A stretch of 64,000 bases of DNA. Source: Limnanthes douglasii subsp. nivea (lineage: Eukaryota; Streptophyta; Magnoliopsida; Brassicales; Limnanthaceae). A model generated the notes under the pieces. That model was not told where the DNA came from and did no database searches. It was given only the letters and a program-made list of their open reading frames with translations. Of the stretch, positions 22,500-32,700 are shown one piece after another; position 1 is the stretch's first letter; every line of letters begins with the position of its first letter. Position numbers and translations under genes: made by a program. The stretch lies in assembly GCA_036936605.1 (NCBI GenBank), contig JAUPFV010000001.1, forward strand, positions 76,589,910-76,653,909, given 5' to 3'.

Positions 22500-23510
22500 C
22501 CTTTACCACATCATTTTTCTGGGAGTGTTTTTTCACGAACTCTAACAACATTCCGTTCTCGATCAAGGCTTTCACTTCTTTTTTCAAAGCAATACAGTCC
22601 TTAGTATCGTGCCCAATATCCTCATGATACTTACAATACAATCATCAAAATTAATCATGAACTTTTTGAATTACTCGATATGGTTATCAGGGTCTTGCGT
22701 CCCATCAAACTTTTCCAACTTCGAGATATCGAAATGTTTTGGGAGATTGCCCACTAAGATTTCTGAGGACAAAGGAGACGCTCTCCAATTGTGACCCGTC
22801 CGATAAGCGTTAGATCTCATGTTTTCATTGTTCGGAAAATATAATCCCTCCTCGGACGACAGAGTGTATTGATGCTGTCATTCCGAATTTTGCGGGTCAA
22901 CGTTTTGGTTCCCAGTGGGAAAGTTCATTTGGCCATAACCCCGCTCATTAACTCTAGTTTGATAATTTTTCTCCCTCGGAGATTTTCTCTCTGAGCTCCT
23001 TCCCCTCCGGTTTTCCACATGTCTTCGACCATGTCTTTTCTTTCTGTGATTTTTCCTACGAGAGCTGTAACGAGAATAATCGCTTGAGTCAGAAGAATCC
23101 AGATGGCGTTTTTCTTTCCTCCTTGAAGACCGTCGTTCGTATCCTCTATATCTATCATCCCTGGTTTTAGGATGGAAACCGGCTTCGCGCTCCTTTTTCC
23201 ACTGTCTGGCTCCTTTCTCACCTCGGAACGAAGATTCGCCCGAACAGTTTCTTATTCTGCCTTCAATCTTTCAATTTCCAGTAACAACTCATTCCTTCGA
23301 GCCAACAGATCCGAATCATCAAAGGCGTCTCCGGCGCGCTGGCCCCCACGTGCCTCATACTCCATATCATTCTGATAATCATCACCCACCAGATTCTCCT
23401 CACAATTATTGATAAAATCGTCCCCTTTCTCTTTCATAATTCTGCTCGGATTATGGATTATTTCCAGAAAGCGATTGTTGTTAGAACAATCTTCGCTTCC
23501 CACAGATGAC
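22450..23510 (-). pseudogene. gag of element 2, core deleted
   Basis: The N-terminal part (23527-23252) includes an LLARRNELLLEIERLKAE helix. An Arg/Ser-rich stretch and NLPKHFDISKLEKFDG ... FMINFDD follow (about 22780-22645). The frame then jumps directly to the zinc knuckle CKYHEDIGHDTKDC (22630-22590). In element 3 about 740 bp of Retrotrans_gag domain separate these two segments. Without this domain, particles could not assemble from this copy. One frame change lies near 23240. Confidence 0.8.
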
Positions 23511-23515
23511 GCCAC
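23495..23515 (-). promoter_or_regulatory. primer binding site region of element 2
   Basis: The - strand directly inside the 5' LTR reads GTGGCGTCATCTGTGGGAAG. This corresponds to the TTGGTGCCGTCTGTAGGAAC found at the same place in element 3. It would pair with a tRNA 3' end to prime minus-strand synthesis. The exact tRNA cannot be named from sequence alone. Confidence 0.6.
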
Positions 23516-23896
23516 TGAAGAGTTCAAGAACAGCTTGAGGGGTGATTTTGTGTTACGAAAATCTTTTAGTAGCTAAATAGCCTTTTAATTCTTTGTTAGG
23601 GTTCATTTTTAGAGAGAGAAAGTGAGAGCTTAGATTAAGTAGAGAGAGAAAGTAATCTTATATTAATCCTGGATTCTATAAAGCGTGTGTGGTCCTTTTA
23701 TAGTACAATTACGGGTCCCACAGGCTTTAATTCCCGTTTATTACATCTTTGGTCCTTATATCGTTTCACCTTTTCATAATGGCTATATCTATTGTAGTCT
23801 ATACAATTCTCCCCTAATATAACTTCTTCTTTACAATTTCTCCTTATAAACTTCTTCTTTGCAATTTTACCACACGTCTTTTATTATCCCTCATCA
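23516..23896 (-). repeat. 5' LTR of element 2
   Basis: 381 bp, TG...CA ends, TATA box CTATAAAAGG (23694-23703, - strand). Pairs with 16657-17066. U3/R would promote the genomic RNA. Confidence 0.95.
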
Positions 23897-23901
23897 GAGG
23901 T
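23897..23901. repeat. target-site duplication of element 2, right copy
   Basis: GAGGT, identical to 16652-16656. Confidence 0.9.
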
Positions 23902-25190
23902 AACCCATTGTTTGTTGATTGTTATGCTGGTTATGGTAATATTTCCACTATTATTTTGTTATATCTTGAATTTTGTTCGCATTTTTGCTTTTATTTCACT
24001 TTTTTATTATTTATTTGCTGTTGTTGTTGTGACAACATGTTTTGTAAGACTCTTATTTTGTTTTGCGGGTACTTCTAAAAGAAAAAATAGACGAGTCTTT
24101 GTGTCTATGAAAATCTTGTATTCTCTATTTTTTATAACCGATTGATCATGTGTAGACCGATTATTGTTTTTAGAACATTATGGTTATGTATTTGGGTTTT
24201 TCTAGAATTTTCAAAGTATGTCCAGGGTGCATGACTCCGTGGTAGGGGATTTCTCTTATTTAAAAGCAAATGGAGTTTGTCATCGTGGATTAACTTCTGA
24301 TCATCCGTCTTTCTGTTATTTTTCTTTCTTCGGATTTTTGAAATGTGGCCTATTATTTTACTGTTCATGTTAGTATGATGGTTCTTTAGTCACTCAAGTC
24401 TTATTTTTTTTTTGTATAGATTATTTATTTTCTTAAGCACTTCATTGTTTTTCTGTTTACCATTGTTTTGGAATTGTATTGTAGGTATTTTTTGAAGTTT
24501 CATTTTGTTTCAAACTTTATTTATAATATTATTTGTTATATATCAAATCAAGGTGAACCAAATATTTGGCAAAGAAAGTGTTTTATTAATATCAAATGCT
24601 TTGTAAAAAGTTTATCGCGCCACCGAGAGAGGAAAAAGTGCATCCTCATAATTTAATAAATAATTTTACATTAGTAGTAAGGTACAAGCTCTTTTAATCT
24701 TTAGGATTTTGATAAGGTGTCAAATAAATATGTTAGAACTGATTTCCTTTTTCTTCTGTAAACATGTGTGTTCCATACTTTGTTATTACCTCGAACACTA
24801 ATGGTCTTTCTAAAGTTGCATTTAGCTTTCCAAATCTTTTTCCTGAGCTGGTTCTTATAATCATTTGGTATAACAATAAGGATTTTTTGATGTAGCCTAT
24901 TATTTAAATTGAACTATTTAAATGTTATTTTTATATATTTATTTTATATTAAGACATACATGTAATTTTCCTATTTTGGGATTGAGTTTTTGAGTATTTG
25001 CTATATAAAGCATCTTATACCTTATTTTGCCAGCAGATTTTGATGAATAAAAATTGAATTTTTTCTCTGAATAAAAAATTGAAAATTTTCTTTGACCTTC
25101 GGAGTCTTTTTTCACTCTAACCTAGGGTTATGGTTTATATTTCTTTTTTTGTTTCTTTTCTTGATTTCTTGAAGTCATCGATTCTCTTTC
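23902..25190. other. T-rich intergenic DNA with a possible old LTR segment
   Basis: The start continues the sequence interrupted by element 2. A hydrophobic open frame at 23912-24145 reflects T-rich composition. 24990-25160 has CTATATAAAGCATC and then CACTCTAACCTAGGGTTATGG, resembling 8490-8560, and may be a solo or terminal LTR. No gene is supported. Confidence 0.35.
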
Positions 25191-25224
25191 GACTATCCCA
25201 TTTATCAGTTTTTCAGGCTCTTTG

Positions 25225-25480
25225 ACCATCTTATGGTCGCTTCATCTATCAGTTCCTTCATGTCATCCTTTATCATTCTTTTCTTCATTTTGAATTGTCC
25301 GTTTGTTTGAGGATGAAAATGGTAATATGTATTTTCAAAACCTTTTTTTTCGCACTACTTTTTAGGAAAATATTATCTTCAGACTTTCTCCCCTTATCAT
25401 CGTCGATAACTCTTGGAGTACCATACTTGTGATATATATATTTGTTATTAAAACAGAAATTACCTCTTTTATCATTTTGT
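25225..25480 (-). pseudogene. integrase core remnant of element 4
   Basis: The - strand reads NIYHKYGTPRVIDDDKG and then HFHPQTNGQFKM. These match NICCQYGVPQKITMDNG and PFHPRANGQVEV of element 3. The catalytic Glu has become Lys. Confidence 0.75.
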
Positions 25481-26405
25481 ATTACGTTATTTCTGTTTCT
25501 TTTCTCTTGGAATGATTATGTCTGACAACAAATATGTGTTTTTTCCTTCCCAACTCCTTCGAGAATAGTATGCGGATGTTCATGCTCCTAATTATTTTTT
25601 ATAATATGTTCATTTTCCACTTATGATTTGAGAGTATTCTTTTCATTTTTACCACCTCTCACATGTGCTTAAGTTGTACGTCGTGCATAATGTCATTTTT
25701 TCTTGACGTTTCTTCTTCTTTTTCAATTGTCAATACTACTTTGGTTGTTAATATTAAAGGGTGATCGTTTGGTAGAGTGATTGGTAGTTTCTTTTGAAAT
25801 ATTTCACCTCGTACTGATATGTGACAACTATAAAAGTTTATGCACTGTTAATTATATTATGTGTTATTGTCACTTGTTCGGGTTTGGGATACTCAAATTG
25901 TGATGCAGGAGGATGGTATATTCCTTTCGGCTTCACAAAATTTCGTCGACCGGGGGCCTTTTTGGGGGACAAGTTATATTTATGCTCTTGAGTTTTGATT
26001 ACTACTTCCCCCATTGACATCAATGTTCCTTATATTCTATGAATAACTATTCATGATGATCGGTCATATTATAATTTTTAAAGATGTCAACTAGTGGTGT
26101 ATGTTTGAGTATATGGTCTCACTTTTATATCCGCTACAACTAGTGTTAGAGCTAGTTTTTCTAATTGCGGATATATATTTTATGGTAGTAATAAATATTT
26201 ACTTACCTTTTGTACGAGTTTGGATTATTTACATTCTTCAATGATTAGCTTTGTGTTGACTATATAATCTGACACTGTCATATATATGTGCATGTTTTTT
26301 TCATTTATTTGTTTTTTAATACCTATGATGCTATTGTAAAATGTTTGATGTTTATGATCCTCTCCCCATTTTTCCTTTTAATTAGGATATGATTTATTGT
26401 CTTTT

Positions 26406-26609
26406 TTAGATGATGAGATTTTTAACATGCCACGACCATAGATGTGTCTTATTCGGCAATGATGATCTCATTTTTTGTATTATTGGTTTGAAATTATTGT
26501 TTGTTTTTAACTGGTGATGTATGACATTGGTCGGAAATCCTTTTACATCATTTGTATACCAAACAAACACATCTAAATTACTTTTTGAAAACTTCAAGAT
26601 TCCATGCAT
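26406..26609 (-). pseudogene. pre-RT linker remnant of element 4
   Basis: LDVFVWYTNDVKGFPTNVI and HHQLKTNNNFKPI align with LYLFAWCSEDVTGVPENVI and YHQLSINPSIRPI of element 3 (49437-49530). Confidence 0.75.
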
Positions 26610-26846
26610 GAGATTTGTTGGTATCTTCTTGTTCGATTTTATTGTTTTTCTTCCTTCATAATGACTTATTTTACTTTTTATCTCGTTTAAACTAACCGAT
26701 TAATTCAGGGTCATTTACCTTATCCGCAATGACCCATTTGTTTTTTATTGCTATACTTTTAGAGACAGAGATGCTGCGTAACATTTTCTACTTGTTTTTT
26801 AGTTTCCTCTTATTATAACCACTCTCATATTTACGGGCTATCTTAA

Positions 26847-27062
26847 TCAATAATGTTCTGTAAATACTACAACATACATTTGCACTAGCCATAATCGATC
26901 CAAGATTATATTATATGAAGATGATGCATCTACTATCATAAAAAGACACGTTACTCTATTGCATAATTCTTGTTTTTCCAACGTCATGTCCAAAGTTAAT
27001 TCTCCCAAAAATACTGCATTTTCCCTTTTAAATCCCATAAATACGCTTTGAATTTTGATCAA
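26847..27062 (-). pseudogene. protease C-terminal remnant of element 4
   Basis: VTCLFMIVDASSSYNIILDRLW aligns (with substitutions) to VTVLFIVLDAPTSHNAIFGRSW of element 3. The active-site half is missing. Confidence 0.7.
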
Positions 27063-27554
27063 ACTTGGTGTTCCCTTTATTCTTTCATAAGCTTCCCGGT
27101 ATTAAATATTTAAAACTACATGTATCAATCATCACTCGCTTGATTTCTATGCTGGAGAGTTCTATGATTAGTACTACATAAGTGTGAGGATAAGCTACTC
27201 ATATGAGATAATTATATGTGAAGGACATGTCGAGATAATATTTTATGTACAAGTGTAGGGATGTTTGCCATTAACATACTATCTCAATCTTGTCGGTGTA
27301 CTTTTTTCTTGTTTTTTTGTTACCTTGGAGTATAAATCTCCCTCGACAATTATGCATATTATTTGTCAATTAGGACTCTCGTCCACTTATTCCTACTTCT
27401 CTTATTTATCTATTTATATTATGAAATTTGTATCTACCACTTATTTAATTATTGTCGAGGCTTATGCTACAAAATTACTTGATCTTTGTCTGCGCTTCTC
27501 TCTTGATTTTTTTTCTTCAAAAAGCAGTCAGTTTTTCTTTGTCTACTAGGACTT

Positions 27555-27660
27555 AGACATAATCCTGCAAAAACCAACAATCTTTAGTGTAGTGATATAT
27601 ATCATCGTGAAACTTATAATATATATGTTTGTATTTATTTCTTTTATCCGAAAAGCCTTC
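27555..27660 (-). pseudogene. gag zinc-knuckle remnant of element 4
   Basis: A frame reads YYKFHDDIYHYTKDCWFLQD, matching YCKYHEDIGHDTKDCIALKK of element 2, with the first Cys lost. Confidence 0.65.
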
Positions 27661-29200
27661 ATATTTTGTTGTATTTGATGGAATATTTTGTTTTCACATA
27701 AAAAGAATAATAGTGACTCTGTTAATTCTATGAATGGTCCCCTCAATGGTCTATCAACTCATCTGGTATTCCTTGCATTATAATTACCTTTTGATTTTGG
27801 CCTTTGGTACTGATTTGATCTTAGTTTGATTAAAGTTGAAGCACCATTAATCTTATTTATTACCCATTCATATTTACTTGTGCCACAATATATATTTTTC
27901 TCGTCAAGGGGGCTTCAACTAAGTCATTAGTATTTCCTATATTTGTTGCTCTAATTACTATACATCTTTTGGAAAATGGTTCCACTTAAGCCAACATATT
28001 TCTAAAATTTAATGTTTTTTTATTCATGATTGCCTTAGATAGGGTTATCTCTTTAACTCATTGTTCGAAAGTTGTTACTGGCAATAAATCCCGGCAATCT
28101 TGTACCTTTTATTTTATCTAAACGAACCTTTTAGTGTAATCCCACAGACTTTCATTTTTTTGCGATGGACTATGTAATCCCCGTCTTATTTTATCTTTTA
28201 CGAACCTACAAATTGGTTTTTAGATGCAGTTCGAAGTGTTTTATAATTCTTTATGTAGCCATATGAGATAATATTATACTATTGCATTATTGTTCCTCTT
28301 AAAGTCATGACAGCGACCCAACGCTTCATCCTATCATCCTCTTTGTGTTGCAACAACTCACTGTTAAATTATTGGATATTGTGTTTCAGATCCCTTTTGC
28401 CATAATATTTATTTAATTTATGGGTATCATATCTCTGGGGCTAATGAGAATTCATCATCAGCTAAAGGGTATTCATCTTTATAAAGATCATCTATAACAT
28501 CCATGAACGGGTAAACCTGTTAGAACCCTGTCTTTTTTCCATTTCACCCCATTCGATTTGGCTTTGTTCTTCGATCAACCTCCCTTATTGTATAAAGTTA
28601 GTTGTATGCATCTCGGTTGATATATTAGAGCGTCGTGCATCCATCCAGTTACATTGTATGGTTATTACCCATGAGCAGGTTAACATGGATATCCCGACGG
28701 GGATCATTTTACACCTTTGAACATAACCATATAAGCTGTTGGACCTGAATAGTTAAATTGAACATAATTTGGCTATGGATTATAACCTTGTGGGGAATAA
28801 AGCCTTGTGGTGTGGTGTGTATCCTCCTACTCCTATATATGGTTGTCCTCTTTTGGCTTTGTCAACTAGTTCGATAATCGAATATTTCTTTTCGATTTAT
28901 ATCTTTTGTTCTGATTTTCTCCTTCCTCCCTTTTATTGGATAGATGTCAGGATTATGCTTTTTCTTCTGTTTTTGTGGCGCTTTCATGGCCTTCGCTCTC
29001 TATCACTAGATCCTTGGTCAGCGTTTTCCTCTCGCTTTAACGTAGCTTTCTCACATCCTTCTCATTTTCACGATCATTTTCTCTATACATGTCATGCAAT
29101 GACACTGAGATATAATCATCTTCTTCCTCGTTCTTGGTGTCGACTTTCCAAACCACAAAATTTATCATGCGAGTCTGAGATAAGAGTTGCTCATGCAGAT

Positions 29201-29776
29201 GCATAAAATCTCTTACTCGTTCGGTTCTGAACTATTGAGTCAAACACTCGATTTCAGTTGACGATGGTAATTCCATCTCATTTTCTTTTGGTACAACTTC
29301 AACTACACGAGAGTTTGGTTGTTGATTCAGTGGAAATTCCGTTTTGATCTATTCGTCGGTTAACAAATTTGCGTTTTCGACCACGTTCAACATTTCGGTT
29401 GTTTCACTTTTGATGGAAAACAATTTTTTCAAGTTCCTACACACGACGGGAAACAATGTTGGTAAATTTATACTACTAGGCTTAACTAAAATGGAGAATG
29501 ATCGAAATATAAATAAAGTAGGTGATTGAGATTAATGATGGAATAAAAATAAAAATAATAAGAAAATGAAGAAAGATTAAAACCGAATTTGATTGGGCTC
29601 GACACAGAAAACCGGGTCACCCAAAAGTATCCATTTGGAAACAAATCCAAGCCACCTTATTTAACTTGGTTACAAAATTGAGAGGGAAACGAGAAATGAA
29701 AAAGGACTCTTCAAAGGGAAAGCAAGTCTGGTGGTGAAATCTTAAATCGAGAGAGAGACTGTGTTCGTGTCTAGGC
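29201..29776. other. ATR upstream region and probable 5' leader
   Basis: Between the last recognisable retrotransposon debris and the ATR start codon are about 580 bases. No clear TATA box is seen. The final 150 bases (GAGAGGGAAACGAGAAATG ... CGAGAGAGAGACTGTG) are purine-rich and look like a 5' untranslated leader. Promoter and transcript start cannot be set from sequence alone. Confidence 0.4.
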
Positions 29777-32700
29777 ATGGCAAACACTAGCAACCTTTCG
29801 AGCTTAGTGCACGAACTCCGAGAACGAATTGCGGCAACTTCATCGACGCCGGATGGCAGAAACAGCGACAACAGGGAAGGAGGTGGCGATAATGCTCTGG
29901 TGATCAGATTTCGTGCTGTCATCCCTAAGCTCCTTAACGATTACGTTGTTCCTTCTCCTTCTGGTACTGTCCCTTTCACTATGCATTTTTGTTTCCTTTT
30001 TCTTTTCCGTTTGTTTGCTAAGAAAATGAGATGCTATGCAACAAATAGATTGCCTCTACTTTTTTCTTAATCCAAATTTTAAGTTGTAGGGTAACTACAT
30101 CTGTTTTTTCTAGTAGGCATCGATGTGCTTCAAGAATTTAATTAGCTACTACTGTTCTCTTATCTTTATCTAGTAAACATAATTGAGTTTCTGTTGATAG
30201 AGGGTTAAAAATCTTATATATTTATGATGGTATTGAAATGTTTAAGATTGGAGTTTTAGGGTTAGTTGTTTAATTCTTGCAGCAAATGAAAGAGAAGTAG
30301 TTGCTGTAGTGAAGCTTATTGCTCATACAGCAAGGAATTTCCCTGGAGTCTTCTATCATGGTAAGGCTGGTGCTGTTCTTCCTGTGATTGGTAGGCTATT
30401 GCCTTTCTTTGCAGAACCAGGATTTGGGTAAGTTTATATTCATTTTTGCTTTCGTTGCGGAACATTGTTTTGCTGTAGCTATTGTCTAACTGTAGATTGT
30501 AATGTTTTAGCGCTCGGCATGGAGTCATTTTTGAAACAGTTGCGTCTCTTTTATCTTTGCTACGTAATGGATCTGGAGAGGCTTACCGTTTGTGTTTCAT
30601 TGATGCCATGTCGGCCACTGAAGGTATGAAAGTTTCACGCAGTCTGTTACTCAAAGTTATCTCTGATCTTTCATGGTCTATGTTGTCCTCCAAAAACGCA
30701 CTTGGCAGTGGTGTTGATGGACAACATGATAGGGATGTCAAAATGCTTTGAAATAATACACCGGATAACTTACAGCAGTTGTCTTCATGCAGATATTATA
30801 AATATTGTATCACTTCATGCTGATGATTCAAGAAGAATGGAGTCAGCTGGATTGACTTTACAGTGTTTTGATGAATCCTTTGCTGCTATTTCCGGTGATC
30901 CAACTAGTCTCTGTGATATCCCAGTCAGTAATAAGCCTCTTCACGGCTTTGGTATAAAAGTGAACCTGTTTGACAGAAGTAGATGGCAATCTTTTGCTAC
31001 TTGGATCATTAAACTTATCAGCAAATGCTTGACAGAAGAAAATACCTTTCATGTGGAAGGGTTAATCAGAACCTCATTTGTTTCAGCTGTTTGTTCTTTA
31101 TTAAGCGACGGAGATGCAGATTTGCATATGGTGCGTCTTATTTTACTACAAATTGGAGATGCTTGTGTTTTATTTAATTATCTGCTAAGGTATTCTGATT
31201 TATTCTATCTTTCTGTTTTCTTGTAACTCTAACATATTCACTTTTTTGGAAGGCTTGTTTTGACTTTGTACGCATCATTGGATCTGTGATAAGTTTTGAC
31301 ATTGTCCCTCATGAGAAACTAATTCAGTCAATTTCGATACTATTAAGTGAAGATACAGCGGAATTTCAGGTTTTCAGGTACTTGTTTTAATCCTTACTAT
31401 GCTGTTAGTATTTTCATTGTCATGTATGGAGCTATTACTTCAGGCTTGGATGCTTTGAGACATCTTCTTGTACCTTACTGCTTCCTCTCTTCGCAGGAGC
31501 ATTGCTTATGATTCCTCTATTGGCAGTTGCCTTGTGGGGCTTTATTCTAGCTGCCCTGATTATGTTGTCCAGCTGACAGCAGAAGATGTTGTTGCTGCCT
31601 TCTTGTACACGATGAAGAAAACCAAAAGCCAGAAACTCAAGGTTGTTTAATAATTTTTTTTTCATTTGTTTAGATATGCTTATTTCGTATAGTAATGTGA
31701 GGGACTAGATGCTTCTTAAAGAGCATATATCAGTATAAAAGTTCGGGTTTATCCATAGCTTAAGTTTTTCCGTATCGCGTATCGAATCGCATATAAGATA
31801 CGGTAGTTCATTAAAAACTTATTAAATATATATAATTAAATATAAAATAAAATTACCAAATCAAGTCATTCCCGAGCAAATAATATATTTCATAAAATTT
31901 AATATAGAAACTAATCATAAAAAATTAAAAATAAAAGAAAATTTGAAGTAAGTTAATGCTTAAATATTCATAAGATGCATTTTGTAAATAGATAAAGTTT
32001 AGGATAGAACTTGTATCATAAAGGTTAGTATATTTTAAATATGAAATAATAATTAAATCAAACAATATCTAATTTTAAACTTACATAAAAACTGCTTCTC
32101 TCTAAAACAACTTTTTTTCTTTCTGGAGAAATAGAACAGACTTCACCAACTTCTTTCTGCAGAAAGGAAACCATCTTTAAAGAAATATTAAAAGGGTTTG
32201 AATTAAGAATAGCTTTCTACCATTGCAGGTGGCACTCTGTAGTGCATATGTACGGATAGCTAAGAGTTGTCCCCCTTGTATCTGGAGGCCAGAATATCTT
32301 TTACATTTGTTATGTGTTTCAGAACCTTGTTTGTCGTTGGTTGATTGTTTACGGGAAGCACTCTCTATTCTTGGTTCTGATTACGCTGGAGGGAGGACAG
32401 ACAGATGTAGTAACCTGGACGTATCAGTAACGGTTTATAAATCATCTGAAAACCCGAGGGTTGGAGGGAAGAGGCATGTGCAGGATGGTGATAATTCACC
32501 TGTCAAACGCCAAAAGATAAATAAAGAAACTAAGGATGGGGATGTTAACATGCCACTGGAGATTAATCATTCTCATATAGTTGCCTTTGGCAGGGAAGAA
32601 GACTATGCAGACAATATGCATGAGTCACTTCTCGAATTCGTTAAACTCTTGAGGCCTGGCAATACAAGACCTGATTCTTTAAAACCAGAAGCTGCAATAC

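Larger units (their letters stand above)
16657..23896 (-). mobile_element. Element 2: Tat-type Ty3/gypsy retrotransposon, complete ends, internally deleted
   Basis: Two LTRs (23516-23896 as 5', 16657-17066 as 3' in element orientation) bound a 7,240-bp insertion flanked by perfect GAGGT duplications. The - strand carries gag, protease, RT, RNase H, second RNase H and integrase. A + strand antisense gene lies next to the 3' LTR. Compared with the 11.2-kb element 3, the core of gag (about 740 bp) and the N-terminal part of the antisense gene are missing. The LTRs differ at roughly 15-20 positions by eye plus one repeat-unit indel, so the insertion is not recent. Confidence 0.95.
25190..29200 (-). 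mobile_element. Element 4: strongly decayed Ty3/gypsy remnant
   Basis: Scattered - strand blocks keep the order expected for gag-pol: gag (29180-28090), zinc knuckle (27660-27555), protease C-terminus (27062-26847), pre-RT linker (26609-26406) and integrase (25480-25225). RT core and both RNase H domains are not found, because only about 900 bp separate linker and integrase. Blocks match elements 2 and 3, so the lineage is the same or close. LTRs could not be defined. Confidence 0.7.

Noticed and set aside
16657..23896. Integrated plant pararetrovirus as source of the RT and protease
   Set aside because: Integrase, second RNase H, paired LTRs and a 5-bp target duplication show an LTR retrotransposon.
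23912..24145. 77-codon hydrophobic open frame
   Set aside because: T-rich DNA gives Phe/Leu/Val-rich translations, and there is no other evidence of a gene.
30557..30751. Read-through of ATR exon 3 to a stop near 30749
   Set aside because: The donor GAAG/GTATG at 30623 and acceptor at 30792 restore the conserved ATR sequence. The extra residues have no counterpart in plant ATR.
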